This document shows, piece after piece, positions 55,265 to 64,000 of a stretch of 64,000 bases of DNA. The stretch spans positions 1 through 64,000 of the forward strand of contig JAKCPI010016307.1 in assembly GCA_023213315.1 (NCBI GenBank). Reading direction: 5' to 3'. Made by a program: the position numbers and the translations under genes. This DNA is from Euborellia annulipes (taxonomy: Eukaryota > Arthropoda > Insecta > Dermaptera > Anisolabididae). Position 1 is the first letter of the stretch; each line of letters starts with the position of its first letter. The notes under the pieces are model-generated. The model was not told the DNA's origin. It was given only the letters and a program-made list of their open reading frames with translations, and searched no databases.

Positions 55265-55360
55265 TTCCTCCTCAGCTAACGTTTATATTCGGTTTATGAG
55301 AATGACTTCTTCTAGCTCTGCAGATGGTCTATAGCAGACCTAAATGTCAGCTGAGTAGTA
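55265..55360. mobile_element. Small foldback with hammerhead-like right arm
   Basis: CTCAGCTAACGTTTATATTC at left against TAAATGTCAGCTGAG at right. Plus 55314-55352: helix I AGCT/AGCT, helix II GGTCT/AGACC (5 bp, loop ATAGC), but core CTGCAGA and TAAA replace CTGANGA and GAAA, so inactive. Confidence 0.6.
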
Positions 55361-55379
55361 ATACACAAGAGGCAAGTGT

Positions 55380-55430
55380 TCTACCACTCTGCCCAAGGAT
55401 AACTTAATTACTGCGCTGAGGCTACATATA
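55380..55430 (-). repeat. tRNA-like 5' half
   Basis: Minus: GGGCAGAGTGGTAGAACACT then TGCC fits an A-box D-arm; no B box nearby. Confidence 0.4.
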
Positions 55431-55704
55431 TAAAAACATCAATACAAAGTGATTTTAGGCTATCGTTAATTCAGATTAAGGTTAGGAAACTCCTATTTAA
55501 AAGGGTTCAAAAAATTCCTGAAAATCCAGAGTTTTCCCATTGATAAGCATTGGATTCTATCTCCCTTTTGAAAAATTAAAGCCAATTAATTTTCTTTGGA
55601 AAATATAGATAGGTATTTGTAAAATACATAAAAAAGAATGGAATTCTGAAGTTACTTGGATGTTAGTTAGCTCGTTGTAGATCGCAGGGTTTCATAGTAA
55701 AACA

Positions 55705-56160
55705 ATTTTTACTTTCTCTTACCTCTATATATGTTAATATATAGAGAGAGAAAGTATTGGATTCATGTCAAAAATTCGATGTAGAGATTTTGACGGATAT
55801 ACACGTTTTGAGGTTCCCTGAATCCAAAAAAGTGGTTTTCGCGACATGGTCTCTCTGTGTGTCTGTGAACAAAATATCTCAAGAACGAAAAGAGCTAGGA
55901 AGTTGAAATTTTATATTTAAGTTAGGCACCCCCATGGGACGTGACACGAAGCTTTTGAACAAAATCGACCAAAGAGTACTAGTACTTTACTGATGCACTT
56001 TTTCAGTTTTTTTCCGATTTTCTCAAAATTCGCTCCAAGGATTTTTCTTTAAAATTCAAAAATCAATTATTTTTTAGATGCTCTTTAAAATGTATATTCT
56101 CATTTCGCCATTGAAATCTTCTGAAGACCACTTTATTCTTGAACTTCATAGGAAAGATTT
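55705..56160 (+). mobile_element. RA repeat, 3'-truncated
   Basis: Complete 5' hairpin, GTCTCTCTGTGTGTCTG, TACTAGTACTTTACTGATGC, then ends at CTTCATAGGAAAGATT. Confidence 0.85.
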
Positions 56161-56690
56161 TTCGAAGCCTGCTTAAAACCTAATATCCAATAAATAATTC
56201 CATTCTTCCATTTTATCAAACATCATAGACTGTTTCTCAAAAATATTATTTTAACAAATACTTTAGTACTTCGTTAAATTTTACTAATTAATTCTTGTTC
56301 TTTGTTTGCAAATTCTTAGTGCTTTTTTATCTCTTCTGTTAGAGCGCCCTTCGAACATAAATTTCTCGATTTTCATCTTCAAATCAAAGCTTTTGTTTAT
56401 TCTATTTTGTCCAGGAAATTATTCTGCTCATCAATCGTCAGGCAGTTCTCTAATGAACTTATTTATTTTATTAAAATGTTTCGATTATAGAATAGAAATT
56501 CTCTATATTAACACTTTATTATATTAATTAAATGAATTATTCGTAATCCTTTTAAGCATTTATTGATAATTAAATGCCTTTAATTATCGATAAAATTTAT
56601 ACGGTGAAAGTTTATATCTAATTTTCAATCCTTGTATAAATAAAATTCATATTTAAGGCATTACTGGTAAATGAACTTATTCATTTTCTC
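56161..56690. other. Non-coding spacer between two RA copies
   Basis: AT-rich; the 56306-56527 frame has no domain. Confidence 0.35.
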
Positions 56691-56691
56691 T

Positions 56692-57360
56692 TTTTACTTT
56701 CTCTTACCTCTATATATATGTTAATATATATAGAGAGAGAAAGTATTGGTTTCATGTCAAAAATTCGATGTCGAGATTTTGATGGATATACACGTTTTGA
56801 GGTCCCCTGAATCCAAAAAAGTGGTTTTCGCGACATGGTCTGTCTGTCTGTCTGTGTGTTGGTGTGTGTCAAGAACACAAATATCTCAAGAACAAATTTT
56901 TTTTTGAAATTTTATATTTAAATTAGGCACCCCCCTGGGACGTGACACGAAGCTTTTGAATCAAAATCGACCAAAGAGTACTAGTACTTTACTGATGTAC
57001 TTTTTCAGTTTTTTTCGATTTTCTCAAAATTTGCTCCAACGATTTTTTTTTAAATTCAAAAATCATTTATTTTTTAGATTCTCTATAAAATGTATATTCT
57101 CATTTTGTGATTGAAATCTTCTGAAGACCACTTTACTCTTGTACTCCATAGAAAAGATAGGAGAAATGGTTCCCATGGAAACAAAATATAAATATTTTCC
57201 CATACTTATAAATTTTACATTTTGAATTCAATTGTACCCTACTGTCGGGAACTAAATACATGCCGACACAAAAAATCTGGTGTGACAAGCACAGTACACA
57301 ACTTTCGATTACCGAAGGTAAGAGATAGTTGTTTGCTGTGCGCCAGTCACACCAGATTTT
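56692..57360 (+). mobile_element. RA repeat, best full-length copy
   Basis: 669 bp with both hairpins intact: 56697-56746 and 57276-57360. It contains the TACTAGTACTTTACTGATG and GGTTCCCATGGAAACA blocks in order, and no insertion. No frame spans it, so it is non-autonomous. Class is undetermined: no clear TIR duplicate or poly(A). Confidence 0.9.
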
Positions 57361-58076
57361 TATTCATTGGTCTCCATCATATCATAATTATTATTCTGAA
57401 ATATAATTATCCGTCTGTCATATGAATACAATTTAAAAAAAAAGGCGCCTTTTTGCTGGAGTCTCACTTGATAGCTCAGTACTAAAGCTGTTTTAAATAG
57501 AGTAAACTCACCAGCTTCTTTGATCTATCTACGTTAATTCTAATATGCTCTCATTCTTTTTCATTAGTTTAATAAACCATTTACGGGTTTTTGCACTTGT
57601 AACAGCACGTGGCCCTTTTGGCAAAGCAAACGTCGCTAAATACGTCTGTCACGTGCCAATGCAACGGATGTCACGCCTCTTCTTTTTTTTTTTTTTAATA
57701 ATCTGGCAGACATTCATTGTCCTGTGAGTTAGGGGCGTTGGATCCTCTCTCTCTCAGCTCATCTCCCACTTCCTGTCCATGTGACGACACACGAATCACA
57801 ATCACCTCGAGCAAGTGATATCATGAATCCAAAACAAAACAAAGAAAATAAAATGTTTTGTTTTTTGTCTTTAGAGAGTGGATATAAATAAATAACTCCC
57901 TTCTACCAAAAATCATGAAATCAAAGAGAAAAAAATATGGTGTGACTGTCGCACAGCACACAATTTTCTCTTACACAAAGTTGTGTTCTATGCTTGTCAC
58001 ACCAGATTTTTTTGTGTCGACATATATTTAGTTTCCGACAGTACGGTTCATTCGATTTTCAAGATGTAAAATTTAT

Positions 58077-58351
58077 TTATTATATAAAAAAAAAAACATT
58101 TACACTTTTTTTCTCATTTACACTCACATTCATGTACACATACACACAGTCTTTTCGGCAACTTAGGCCATTTAAGACTTTAAACGAATACTCGTATTTT
58201 TAAATATATCTATTGGGGTTCCAGGCATTTCTATTTAAGCCATTTGGTATCCAAATGCCATAAATAAAATCATCGGACTGCCTGGGATCCGAACCCGCGA
58301 CGTTCGGTTTAGAAGGTAGGCACGCTACCAACTACACCAAGCCCCGAGGGC
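58077..58351 (-). mobile_element. SINE-A, full-length with 14-bp TSD
   Basis: GATGTAAAATTTAT (58063-58076) and GATGCAAAATTTAT (58352-58365), one mismatch. Minus: head TGGTGTAGTTGGTAGCGTGC, GGGTTCGGATCCCAGGCAGT, body, GTTGCCGAAAAGACTGTGTG, poly(A). The best reference for the family. Confidence 0.92.
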
Positions 58352-58499
58352 GATGCAAAATTTATAAGTATGGGAAAATATTTATATTTTGTTACCATGG
58401 CAACCTTTTCTCTTATCTTTCCTATGAAGTACAAGAGTAAAGTGGTCTTCAGAAGATTTCAATGGCAAAATAATAAAATATACATTTTAAAGAGCATCT

Positions 58500-58685
58500 T
58501 TATTTATTTATTTATTTAAGGTCTTTTTCGGCATCTGAGGTCATTTAGACCCCGTCTCTATTTATTTCATTTGATTGGTATCCAATTCAATTTGAGATTA
58601 ATTCTTCGCCTGGGATGGGATGCGAACCCTTGTCCTTTGTCACCAGAAGCTGATACTCTACCTCTGAGCCATAGCTCAAGGGGCT
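58500..58685 (-). mobile_element. SINE-E, full-length with 9-bp TSD
   Basis: AGAGCATCT at 58491-58499 and 58686-58694. Minus: TAGCCCCTTGAGCTATGGCT, CAGAGGTAGAGTATC (A box), GGGTTCGCATCCCATCCC (B box), GACCTCAGATGCCG then AAAAAGACC, ending in AAAT repeats rather than pure A. Confidence 0.9.
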
Positions 58686-58733
58686 AGAGCATCTAAAAAA
58701 TAATTGATTTTTGAATTTTAATCAAAATCGTTG

Positions 58734-58903
58734 CCAAGGGGGGGGGAGGCTCGGGGTTGGGGGCCCCCGCCCATCAGGGGGGGGGGCCCCCCCCGGTGGC
58801 CGTGGGTAAAATTTTTTAAAAATATTTTTATATAATAAATACACCCCCCCTGGCCGGCTGTTGTGGAGGGGTGTTTTTTTAAAAAAAAAAAAAAAAAAAA
58901 AAA
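58734..58903 (+). mobile_element. GC-rich poly(A) retroposon with 11-bp TSD
   Basis: CAAAATCGTTG at 58723-58733 and 58904-58914. Starts with G/C runs (GGGGGGGGGAGGCTCGGGG), has TGGCCGGCTGTTGTGGAGG, ends in about 23 As. No Pol III boxes; possibly a processed copy of a GC-rich transcript. Confidence 0.75.
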
Positions 58904-58969
58904 CAAAATCGTTGGGGCAAATTTTGAGAAAATCGAAAAAAACTGTACATCAGTAATGTACTACTCTTA

Positions 58970-59785
58970 TTACAAATTATCTAGAATTATTGCAATCTTT
59001 CAGTCAATTTTTTTTGTCAAAATTGGCATCTATTTTTTGAATTCCCATCTTAAAACTACTCCCTTAACAATTTCATTTGAATTTATTTTTTGGTTTTAAT
59101 AAACTACTTTTGTTATTTCTTTCTTTCTCTTATTTTAATATAAATTTCTCTAGGGATTTGTTCTCTCTTAAAATTTCTTCCAATAATCTGAAATCTCTCA
59201 AATCCTCTCTGATTAAATTTATAGTCATCTTACTCTATTGATGATTACCTTTTAATAGCAACTCGGGGTGGTCTTCATTCGATATGTTATTTTATTTATA
59301 GACAGGGAGGGGCAAATGGCATCCCTGGTCAAACAACTTGGCACATTCAATCTCCATTTGAATGGTCAATTACGTCCCCTCCATATTTAAATTTATTGTA
59401 GTAGACTTATTTTAATGCAATCACTCTCTCGGTTTTCAAAGGGTGTTTGACAATGTCAATATGGCTTATGCCCCCCTCCCCCCCCCCCCCTCTTCCCCAC
59501 AACACTTGAAATGAATTATTTTAGACATTTAAGATCGAGATCTGACATTAGAGATTATATCATCCCATAAAAAAGATTTGATTCGATAAAATATTACAAG
59601 GCAGGCAATTATGGATTATGAAGAAAATGACAAGTTATATATCATTGTGATTTTGATATATAAAAGAATATAATCATACAAAATTAAAGATAAATCAGTG
59701 GAAATTGAATTTAGTTAATGTTTTCATCTCATAAAATTCTTTGAAAAGGCGATAAGGAATTATCCGCCAGAAGGTTTAAGGTGCG
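58970..59785. other. Non-coding stretch
   Basis: Unique sequence with an oligo(C) tract (59471-59490). No exon recognised. Confidence 0.35.
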
Positions 59786-59879
59786 CGTCCCGGGGTGAGT
59801 TAGGAGGTAGAAATTTTATATTTAAGTTAGGCACCCCCCTAGGGCGTGAAAATAAGATTTGAGAAAAATATTTTTTTTC

Positions 59880-60089
59880 AGGAATGAAAGTTAGAAGAAA
59901 ACGAAGCCAGAATTTTTTCTTTAAAAATATATTTTAACAGCTGACGAAACGTTTCGGCTTTGTTCAAAGCCATCCTCGGAGCTGTTAGTGGTCATCCGAG
60001 GATGGCTTTGACCAAGGCCGAAACGTAAGCTGTTAAAATATATTAAAAAAAAAAAATTCTGGCTTCGTTTTCTTCTAACTTTCATTCCT
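59880..60089. mobile_element. Foldback with hammerhead-like arms, copy 2
   Basis: Sister of 21043-21243. Right arm plus strand: CCGAGGATGGCTTTGACC then AAGGCCGAAACGTAAGCTG, with helix II of 6 bp. The left arm has a GAAAC insertion in the core. Preceded by an RA fragment (59795-59850) just as in the cargo. Confidence 0.8.
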
Positions 60090-60238
60090 GATACAAATTC
60101 CACCAGCCATAAAATACCCTTATACCAGCATTTTCCCTTGTGAGGCGCGGTCTAGTCTAAGGGGAGGCGCGAATATTGGCCACCAAGATCAATTTTCCAA
60201 ATGATTGGTAAAGATTCTGGGACGGAGGTTTTCCTTTA

Positions 60239-60308
60239 TTAAAAACTCGATGTCCGCAGTGGCACCATCAGTAGAGACGGTGCCACTGCGGCTTATCGAG
60301 TTTTTAAT
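60239..60308. repeat. Small perfect-arm hairpin
   Basis: AAAAACTCGAT...CCGCAGTGGCACC pairs with GGTGCCACTGCGG...ATCGAGTTTTT, loop ATCAGTAGAGAC. Absent from copy 1. CTGATGGTGCC on minus recalls the hammerhead-like core but lacks GAAA. Confidence 0.8.
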
Positions 60309-61033
60309 TAAAATAATAAATATGAATAAATAAAAAAAATATTTTTATATAAATTTATATTTTTTAGTATTAAAAATGTTTGTTTATGTATTATTTTATT
60401 AAATGGGTGGGGGAGAGGGCTTCATACAAATACTCATTCTAGAAAATTATAGGCCTACTATGTGTAAAGCCCAAAGGCGGATCCAGGGAAGTTTTTCAGG
60501 GTTTTAATTTTTTTTCTGATTAAACGCGAAGCTAGCCGAAGGCGATAGCATTGTTAATTATTTTATTTATTAAGATTGGATTTCAAATGGCTTAAATAAG
60601 AATGCCTGGACCCCAACATATAAATATTCTTAATAACGGTTGTCGTAAAAAGTCTTAGATGGCCTACGTTGCCGAAAAGACTGTGTGAATGGGAAAAAGT
60701 GTGAGTGTTTATAAAAAAAAAAGATTGGATTAGGGGTTGGAAAATTGAAAAAAAAAAAAAAAAAAAAATGTTTTTTAATTTTTTTTAGCTAAATCGAAGC
60801 CAAATAAATAGAAAACATAAAAAAAAAAAAATACAGTTGATTATTATTTTGATTAGGGGGGATGAAGGCTTGATTATTTAAGAAAGGCCTTGGAATATTC
60901 CAAATCACTTGTTGACATTTTTTTCCAGTTCTAAATATAGTTAGATTAGAGCAAACGGTATTTTTTTACTTTTAATAAAAAGGGAATTGTTATTTTCATT
61001 TATTTATTCCTATAAGAGAGAGACGTCTCTCGT

Positions 61034-61185
61034 TCAGTCGATCGAGTTGCCTGCCGGCAGGCGGTGAGCTTGCTTGCTCTCTTTTCAAGTTGTGTTTTAA
61101 GTGAATCAAAGTGAATAATTAACATAGTGTAACCCACCCGGACCACTCCGTCAGCCAACACACCCTCTTGAGAGTCTTATTAAAG
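61034..61185 (+). other. Promoter and first-exon-like cargo, copy 2
   Basis: TCAGT at 61034-61038, TGCCTGCCGGCAGGC, GTGTTTTAAGTGAATCAAAG, GTGTAACCCACCCGGACCAC, donor TTAAAG|GTAATT at 61186. Differs from 19433-19584 by scattered substitutions and short indels; initiator, palindrome and donor are unchanged. Confidence 0.4.
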
Positions 61186-61754
61186 GTAATTATTATGCAT
61201 TTTATCGTTGAAAAAAAAAAGAAAAAAATGATAGAAACAAATAATTTTACTGCGAAAAACGATAAAAATTAAAATAATTATTTATAAATGTATACAAATT
61301 ATTTTGAGAGTAATTTCGCGGTGAAGGCTCGCATTTCCTTAAAGGGGGTGGGGGAGGTATGAAGGCATTAATCAGGGGGATTTAATGCCCCATCCCCTAT
61401 AATGCATAAATATATTAATGTTTTTTAATACTTTTACTAAAAAATAAGTGCATTCCGTTTGAGTTAAAATTTATATTCAATATTTAGCAAATAGCATAGT
61501 GGGGTAGAAACATTTTAATGTCATTCTGAAATTTCTTATTACTGGGGTGGAATTAATTTTTGAGGATTTCGAAACTCTCATAAACAGATAATAATAACAC
61601 TGGGTAACTTATTAACCCATCGAATCCCTTGCAGAATTTTGTAGGGATTTTTTTCATTAGGTAGAAAAGTAAGAAATGATTAGTCCACTTAGAATTTTAA
61701 TGGGGTGAGTTACCGCATCTTTTTGTATATAGAACTAATCTCATTTCGGATTTG

Positions 61755-62036
61755 AATTTTTTACTTTCTCTTGCCTATATGTATAAATTAATATACATAT
61801 GCAAATATAATATACATATATATATTTAGAAAGTATTGGATTCATGTCAAAAATTCGATGTCGAGACTTTGATGGATATACACGTTTTGAGGTCCCTGGG
61901 ATAAAAAAAAAATGGTTTTCGCGACATGGTCTGTCTGTGTGTCTGTTTGGGTTCAATTTAAAGCATGAAGGAATTGAGCTAGGAGGTTGAAATTTTATAT
62001 TTAAGTTAGGCACCCCCCTAGGGCGTGAAAATAAGA
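61755..62036 (+). mobile_element. RA 5' part within composite copy 2
   Basis: As 20525-21020 without the SINE-B; stops at AAAATAAGATTTGAG. Confidence 0.8.
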
Positions 62037-62058
62037 TTTGAGAAAAATATTTTTCTTC

Positions 62059-62258
62059 AGGAATGAAAGCTAGAAAAAACGAAGCCAGAATTTTTTTGTT
62101 ACAAATATATTTTAACAGCTGACGTTTCGGCTTTGTTCAAAGCCATCCTCGGAACTGTTAGTGGTCATCCGACCTTTGACCCAGGCCGAAATGTAAGCTG
62201 TTAAAATATATTTTTAAAGAAAAATTCTGGCTTCGTTTTCTTCTAACTTTCATTTCTA
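62059..62258. mobile_element. Foldback with hammerhead-like arm, copy 3
   Basis: Minus 62114-62159: helix I AACAGTT/AGCTGTT (6 of 7 pairs), core CCGAGGA, helix II GGCTTTG/CAAAGCC (7 bp, loop AA), GAAACGTC. The best-paired helix II in the window, but with U4 replaced by C. Confidence 0.8.
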
Positions 62259-62294
62259 ATACAAATTCTACCACCCATAAAATACCCTTTTACC

Positions 62295-62608
62295 AGCGTT
62301 TTCCAAACTGTAAGGCGCGCTCCCTAGAGGCGCGGACTAGTCTAAAGGGAGGCGCGAATATTGGCCCCCAGGACCAATTTTCCAAATGATTGCTAGTTTT
62401 AATATAAATAAGAAATTCGTAGCGATATAATAAAAGTTTCACTTTAATAAATAAAAAAAAAAAAAAGATTTTTATATAAATTTATATTTTTTAGCATTAA
62501 ACATTTTGGTTTTTGTATTATTTTATAAAATGGGGGGGGGGGAGGTAGGCGTCATAAGATTAATTATTTTTAACGGAGGCGTGGTAACATAAAGTTTGGG
62601 AACCATTG
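62295..62608 (+). mobile_element. hAT-like MITE, complete
   Basis: CAGCGTTTTCCAAACTGTAA left; inverted right end CAATGGTTCCCAAACTTTAT. 314 bp; matches 21280-21547 in the GGAGG(T)AGGCGTCATAAGAT block. Confidence 0.8.
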
Positions 62609-62635
62609 CCTTAAATTCAAATGTGCCGTTCTGTA

Positions 62636-62716
62636 AAACTAAATACCGGGTAAACTAAATACCGGGTATGTTTCGACACAAAAAATCTGGTGCGACCAGT
62701 CACAGCAGATTTTTTA
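62636..62716 (+). mobile_element. RA 3' end fragment
   Basis: TAAACTAAATACCGGG repeated twice (unusual), then ACACAAAAAATCTGGTGCGA and AGTCACAGCAGATT, with the hairpin shortened. Confidence 0.65.
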
Positions 62717-62719
62717 AAA

Positions 62720-62880
62720 ATTCGTTTAAGGTCTTTTTCGGCATCGGATGCCATTTAAACCCCGTCCCTATTTATTTCAATTGATTGATATCCAATTCAA
62801 TTGAAATAAATTTTGTCACCCGCGACCCTTGGTACAAAAGACCAGCACGCTAAGCACTACACCAAGGCCCGAGAGCCTTA
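62720..62880 (-). mobile_element. SINE-E copy with SINE-A-like head
   Basis: Tail and domain of SINE-E (AAGGTCTTTTTCGGCATCGG), but head TTGGTGTAGTGCTTAGCGTG is nearer the SINE-A head. A natural example of head exchange. Confidence 0.75.
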
Positions 62881-63860
62881 ATAAGTTTTTCAAAAAAATT
62901 TTTTTTTATTCCACGCTCCCCTAATTTTTTTCTCTGAGTAGAGGGTATATTTCAAATTAAAATAAAATTATCTATTATTATTTTGATTTAGTAAAATAAA
63001 AATAAGAATCGATTTAAAATGAGCTCGCTTAGTTAGAAGGAAAGGGTGGAGGAGGGGGGGAGGCTTTTCTTCCCATCACGGAAGAAGAGAATAAGAGACG
63101 TGTGCCACTTTGGCACGATCCTTGTCAAAAGGTCCATTCATTCATTCATTCATTTCGATTTGACGCTTTGTTAGCCTCTTCTTCTCCAGATCTTCATTTC
63201 AAATGCTTTCTTCCTTTCGTAATTAATGTAATAATTACAGCCTATTACTTGAACCCGGATCCTATTCAGGTAGTCTATAAAGATTTAATCTCTCGATGAT
63301 CGAATATGAAAGTAGTTTTTATTTTATTTTATAAAATAAATAATAATTATTATCATCGAATTAAGAGATTTCTTAACTAATAATATTTTTATTTTGTTTA
63401 GATATTATCTTAATTCAAATGTTTTTTCTTTCTCATAGTAAAACAAGAAAAGTAATATTTTTTCTTTTCGGAGTTGCGCGTCTCGGGGTGCTAATTTTGG
63501 GAGGTTCCAGCGGCCACAATTTTGTAGCTATCGACCTCAATTTTTTTTTTTAATTAAAGCTATTTAAAATATCTACAACTTGTAGAAGTCCTTTTTTTGA
63601 TTTTCGAAAAAATAAATTTTTTTTTTTTAGATTAATCGCATTAAATAAAAGATATTTTTAAAAAATTCGCTCTATAACTTATAGATAATTAAATTAGAAA
63701 TCATTGTGTTATAAAATAATTAATTTTCTACCCTTAATTAATTAGCTAGAATCTTTCAAATTAAATGAAATAAATCCCTTGTATCCCTATGGGAAAAACT
63801 AACGCCATCTTTTGCCGCCTAGAGTAACTCGTTAGTGAATCGTGTTCTAACGGCTTTTCT
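62881..63860. other. Non-coding stretch
   Basis: ATTC tetranucleotide run (63136-63152), AT-rich. The 63102-63299 frame has no domain. Confidence 0.35.
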
Positions 63861-63867
63861 AGACGCG

Positions 63868-63935
63868 CATCTAAGCTCAGGGCTCCCCTCTCGACTCCAT
63901 CAGGCACTTATGGCGCTGACTGTACCTTCTTAATT
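63868..63935 (+). repeat. Repeat F copy 2
   Basis: CTAAGCTCAGGGCTCCCCTC ... CATCAGGCACTTATGGCGCT ... GACTGTACCTT aligns with 41795-41862. Confidence 0.5.
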
Positions 63936-63969
63936 CTATCTTACTCTGAGAAATGATTTTCTCAAAAGT

Positions 63970-64000
63970 TCGAACTCTAACAAAAGATACATCAGTAAAG
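63970..64000 (-). mobile_element. RA repeat entering the right edge
   Basis: AAAAGATACATCAGTAAAG is the minus-strand form of the RA block CTTTACTGATGTACTTTTTC; the rest lies beyond the window. Confidence 0.5.

Larger units (their letters stand above)
57930..58965 (-). mobile_element. RA copy carrying three independent retroposon insertions
   Basis: RA blocks in minus order are separated by inserts at 58077-58351, 58500-58685 and 58734-58903, each with its own target duplication made of RA sequence. With the inserts removed, the remainder aligns with the copy at 40316-40925. Confidence 0.9.
60126..62608 (+). mobile_element. Composite hAT-like block, copy 2
   Basis: Same order as copy 1: hAT MITE left part (60126-60430), SINE-A (60590-60722), cargo with exon-like segment (61034-61185), RA part (61755-62036), foldback (62059-62258), full hAT MITE (62295-62608). 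Outside octamers are CCTTATAC and CCTTAAAT (6/8). Cargo tail also precedes it (59795-60125), so this locus may be a tandem duplication rather than a clean insertion. Confidence 0.55.

Overview
The window is AT-rich eukaryotic, almost certainly animal, DNA. There are no closely packed genes, operons or ribosome binding sites. It has many introns-worth of non-coding sequence, poly(T)/poly(A) runs, CA/GT microsatellites, tRNA-derived SINEs, small DNA transposons and nested insertions. TCAGT-type initiators at the only promoter-like sequences suggest an arthropod; I cannot name the species. No long conserved protein is encoded, and nearly all short open frames are chance or lie inside repeats.

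Gene content: the best gene is on the + strand. A CpG-richer island at about 5660-5910 has a perfect CRE (TGACGTCA), a TCAGT initiator, a 5' leader with one short upstream ORF, and an ATG in strong context starting M-A-S-N-H-N, cut after 19 coding bases (phase 1) by a consensus donor GTGAGT. Downstream are two pyrimidine-rich CAG|GTAAAT junctions (15181/15182 and 35874/35875), which look like recursive (ratchet) splice sites. A 63-codon symmetric phase 1-1 open segment follows at 41188-41376, ending at a GTAAAT donor and entering in the phase exon 1 needs. My model is a gene with a first intron of about 35 kb removed in steps and a second intron running off the right edge. The protein family is not recognised.

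Repeat landscape: (1) RA, a 0.6-0.7 kb dispersed element with a hairpin at each end, in about 18 full or partial copies on both strands. (2) At least five SINE types (A to F here), several with different heads but a common 3' domain containing TGCCGAAAAGAC. (3) A CAGGTCTATTCTC MITE, five copies. (4) A TA-inserting MITE (22024-22230). (5) hAT-like elements with CAGNG ends. (6) Many foldback/inverted-repeat elements, a subset of which carries a hammerhead-ribozyme-like core (CTGANGA, helix II, GAAAC then GTC).

Two unusual items stand out. First, the block 18864-21547 begins and ends with hAT-type termini, has an exact 8-bp duplication ATATAGAT outside them, and encloses a SINE, a promoter/first-exon-like segment with a donor site, an RA piece and a foldback. 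The same cargo recurs at 60126-62608. This looks like a composite transposon, bounded by two MITE copies, moving a promoter-exon module. Second, hammerhead-like motifs recur in inverted pairs. One, in a 130-bp insertion with 14-bp target duplications, keeps the conserved core residues, but with an unpaired extra base before a short helix II.

Layout: 1-5600 upstream region with repeats; 5660-5908 exon 1; 5909-41187 putative intron 1 with recursive sites, SINE dimer, foldbacks and composite copy 1; 41188-41376 putative exon 2; 41377-64000 putative intron 2 with nested RA/SINE loci, a GATCC-rich hAT element and composite copy 2.
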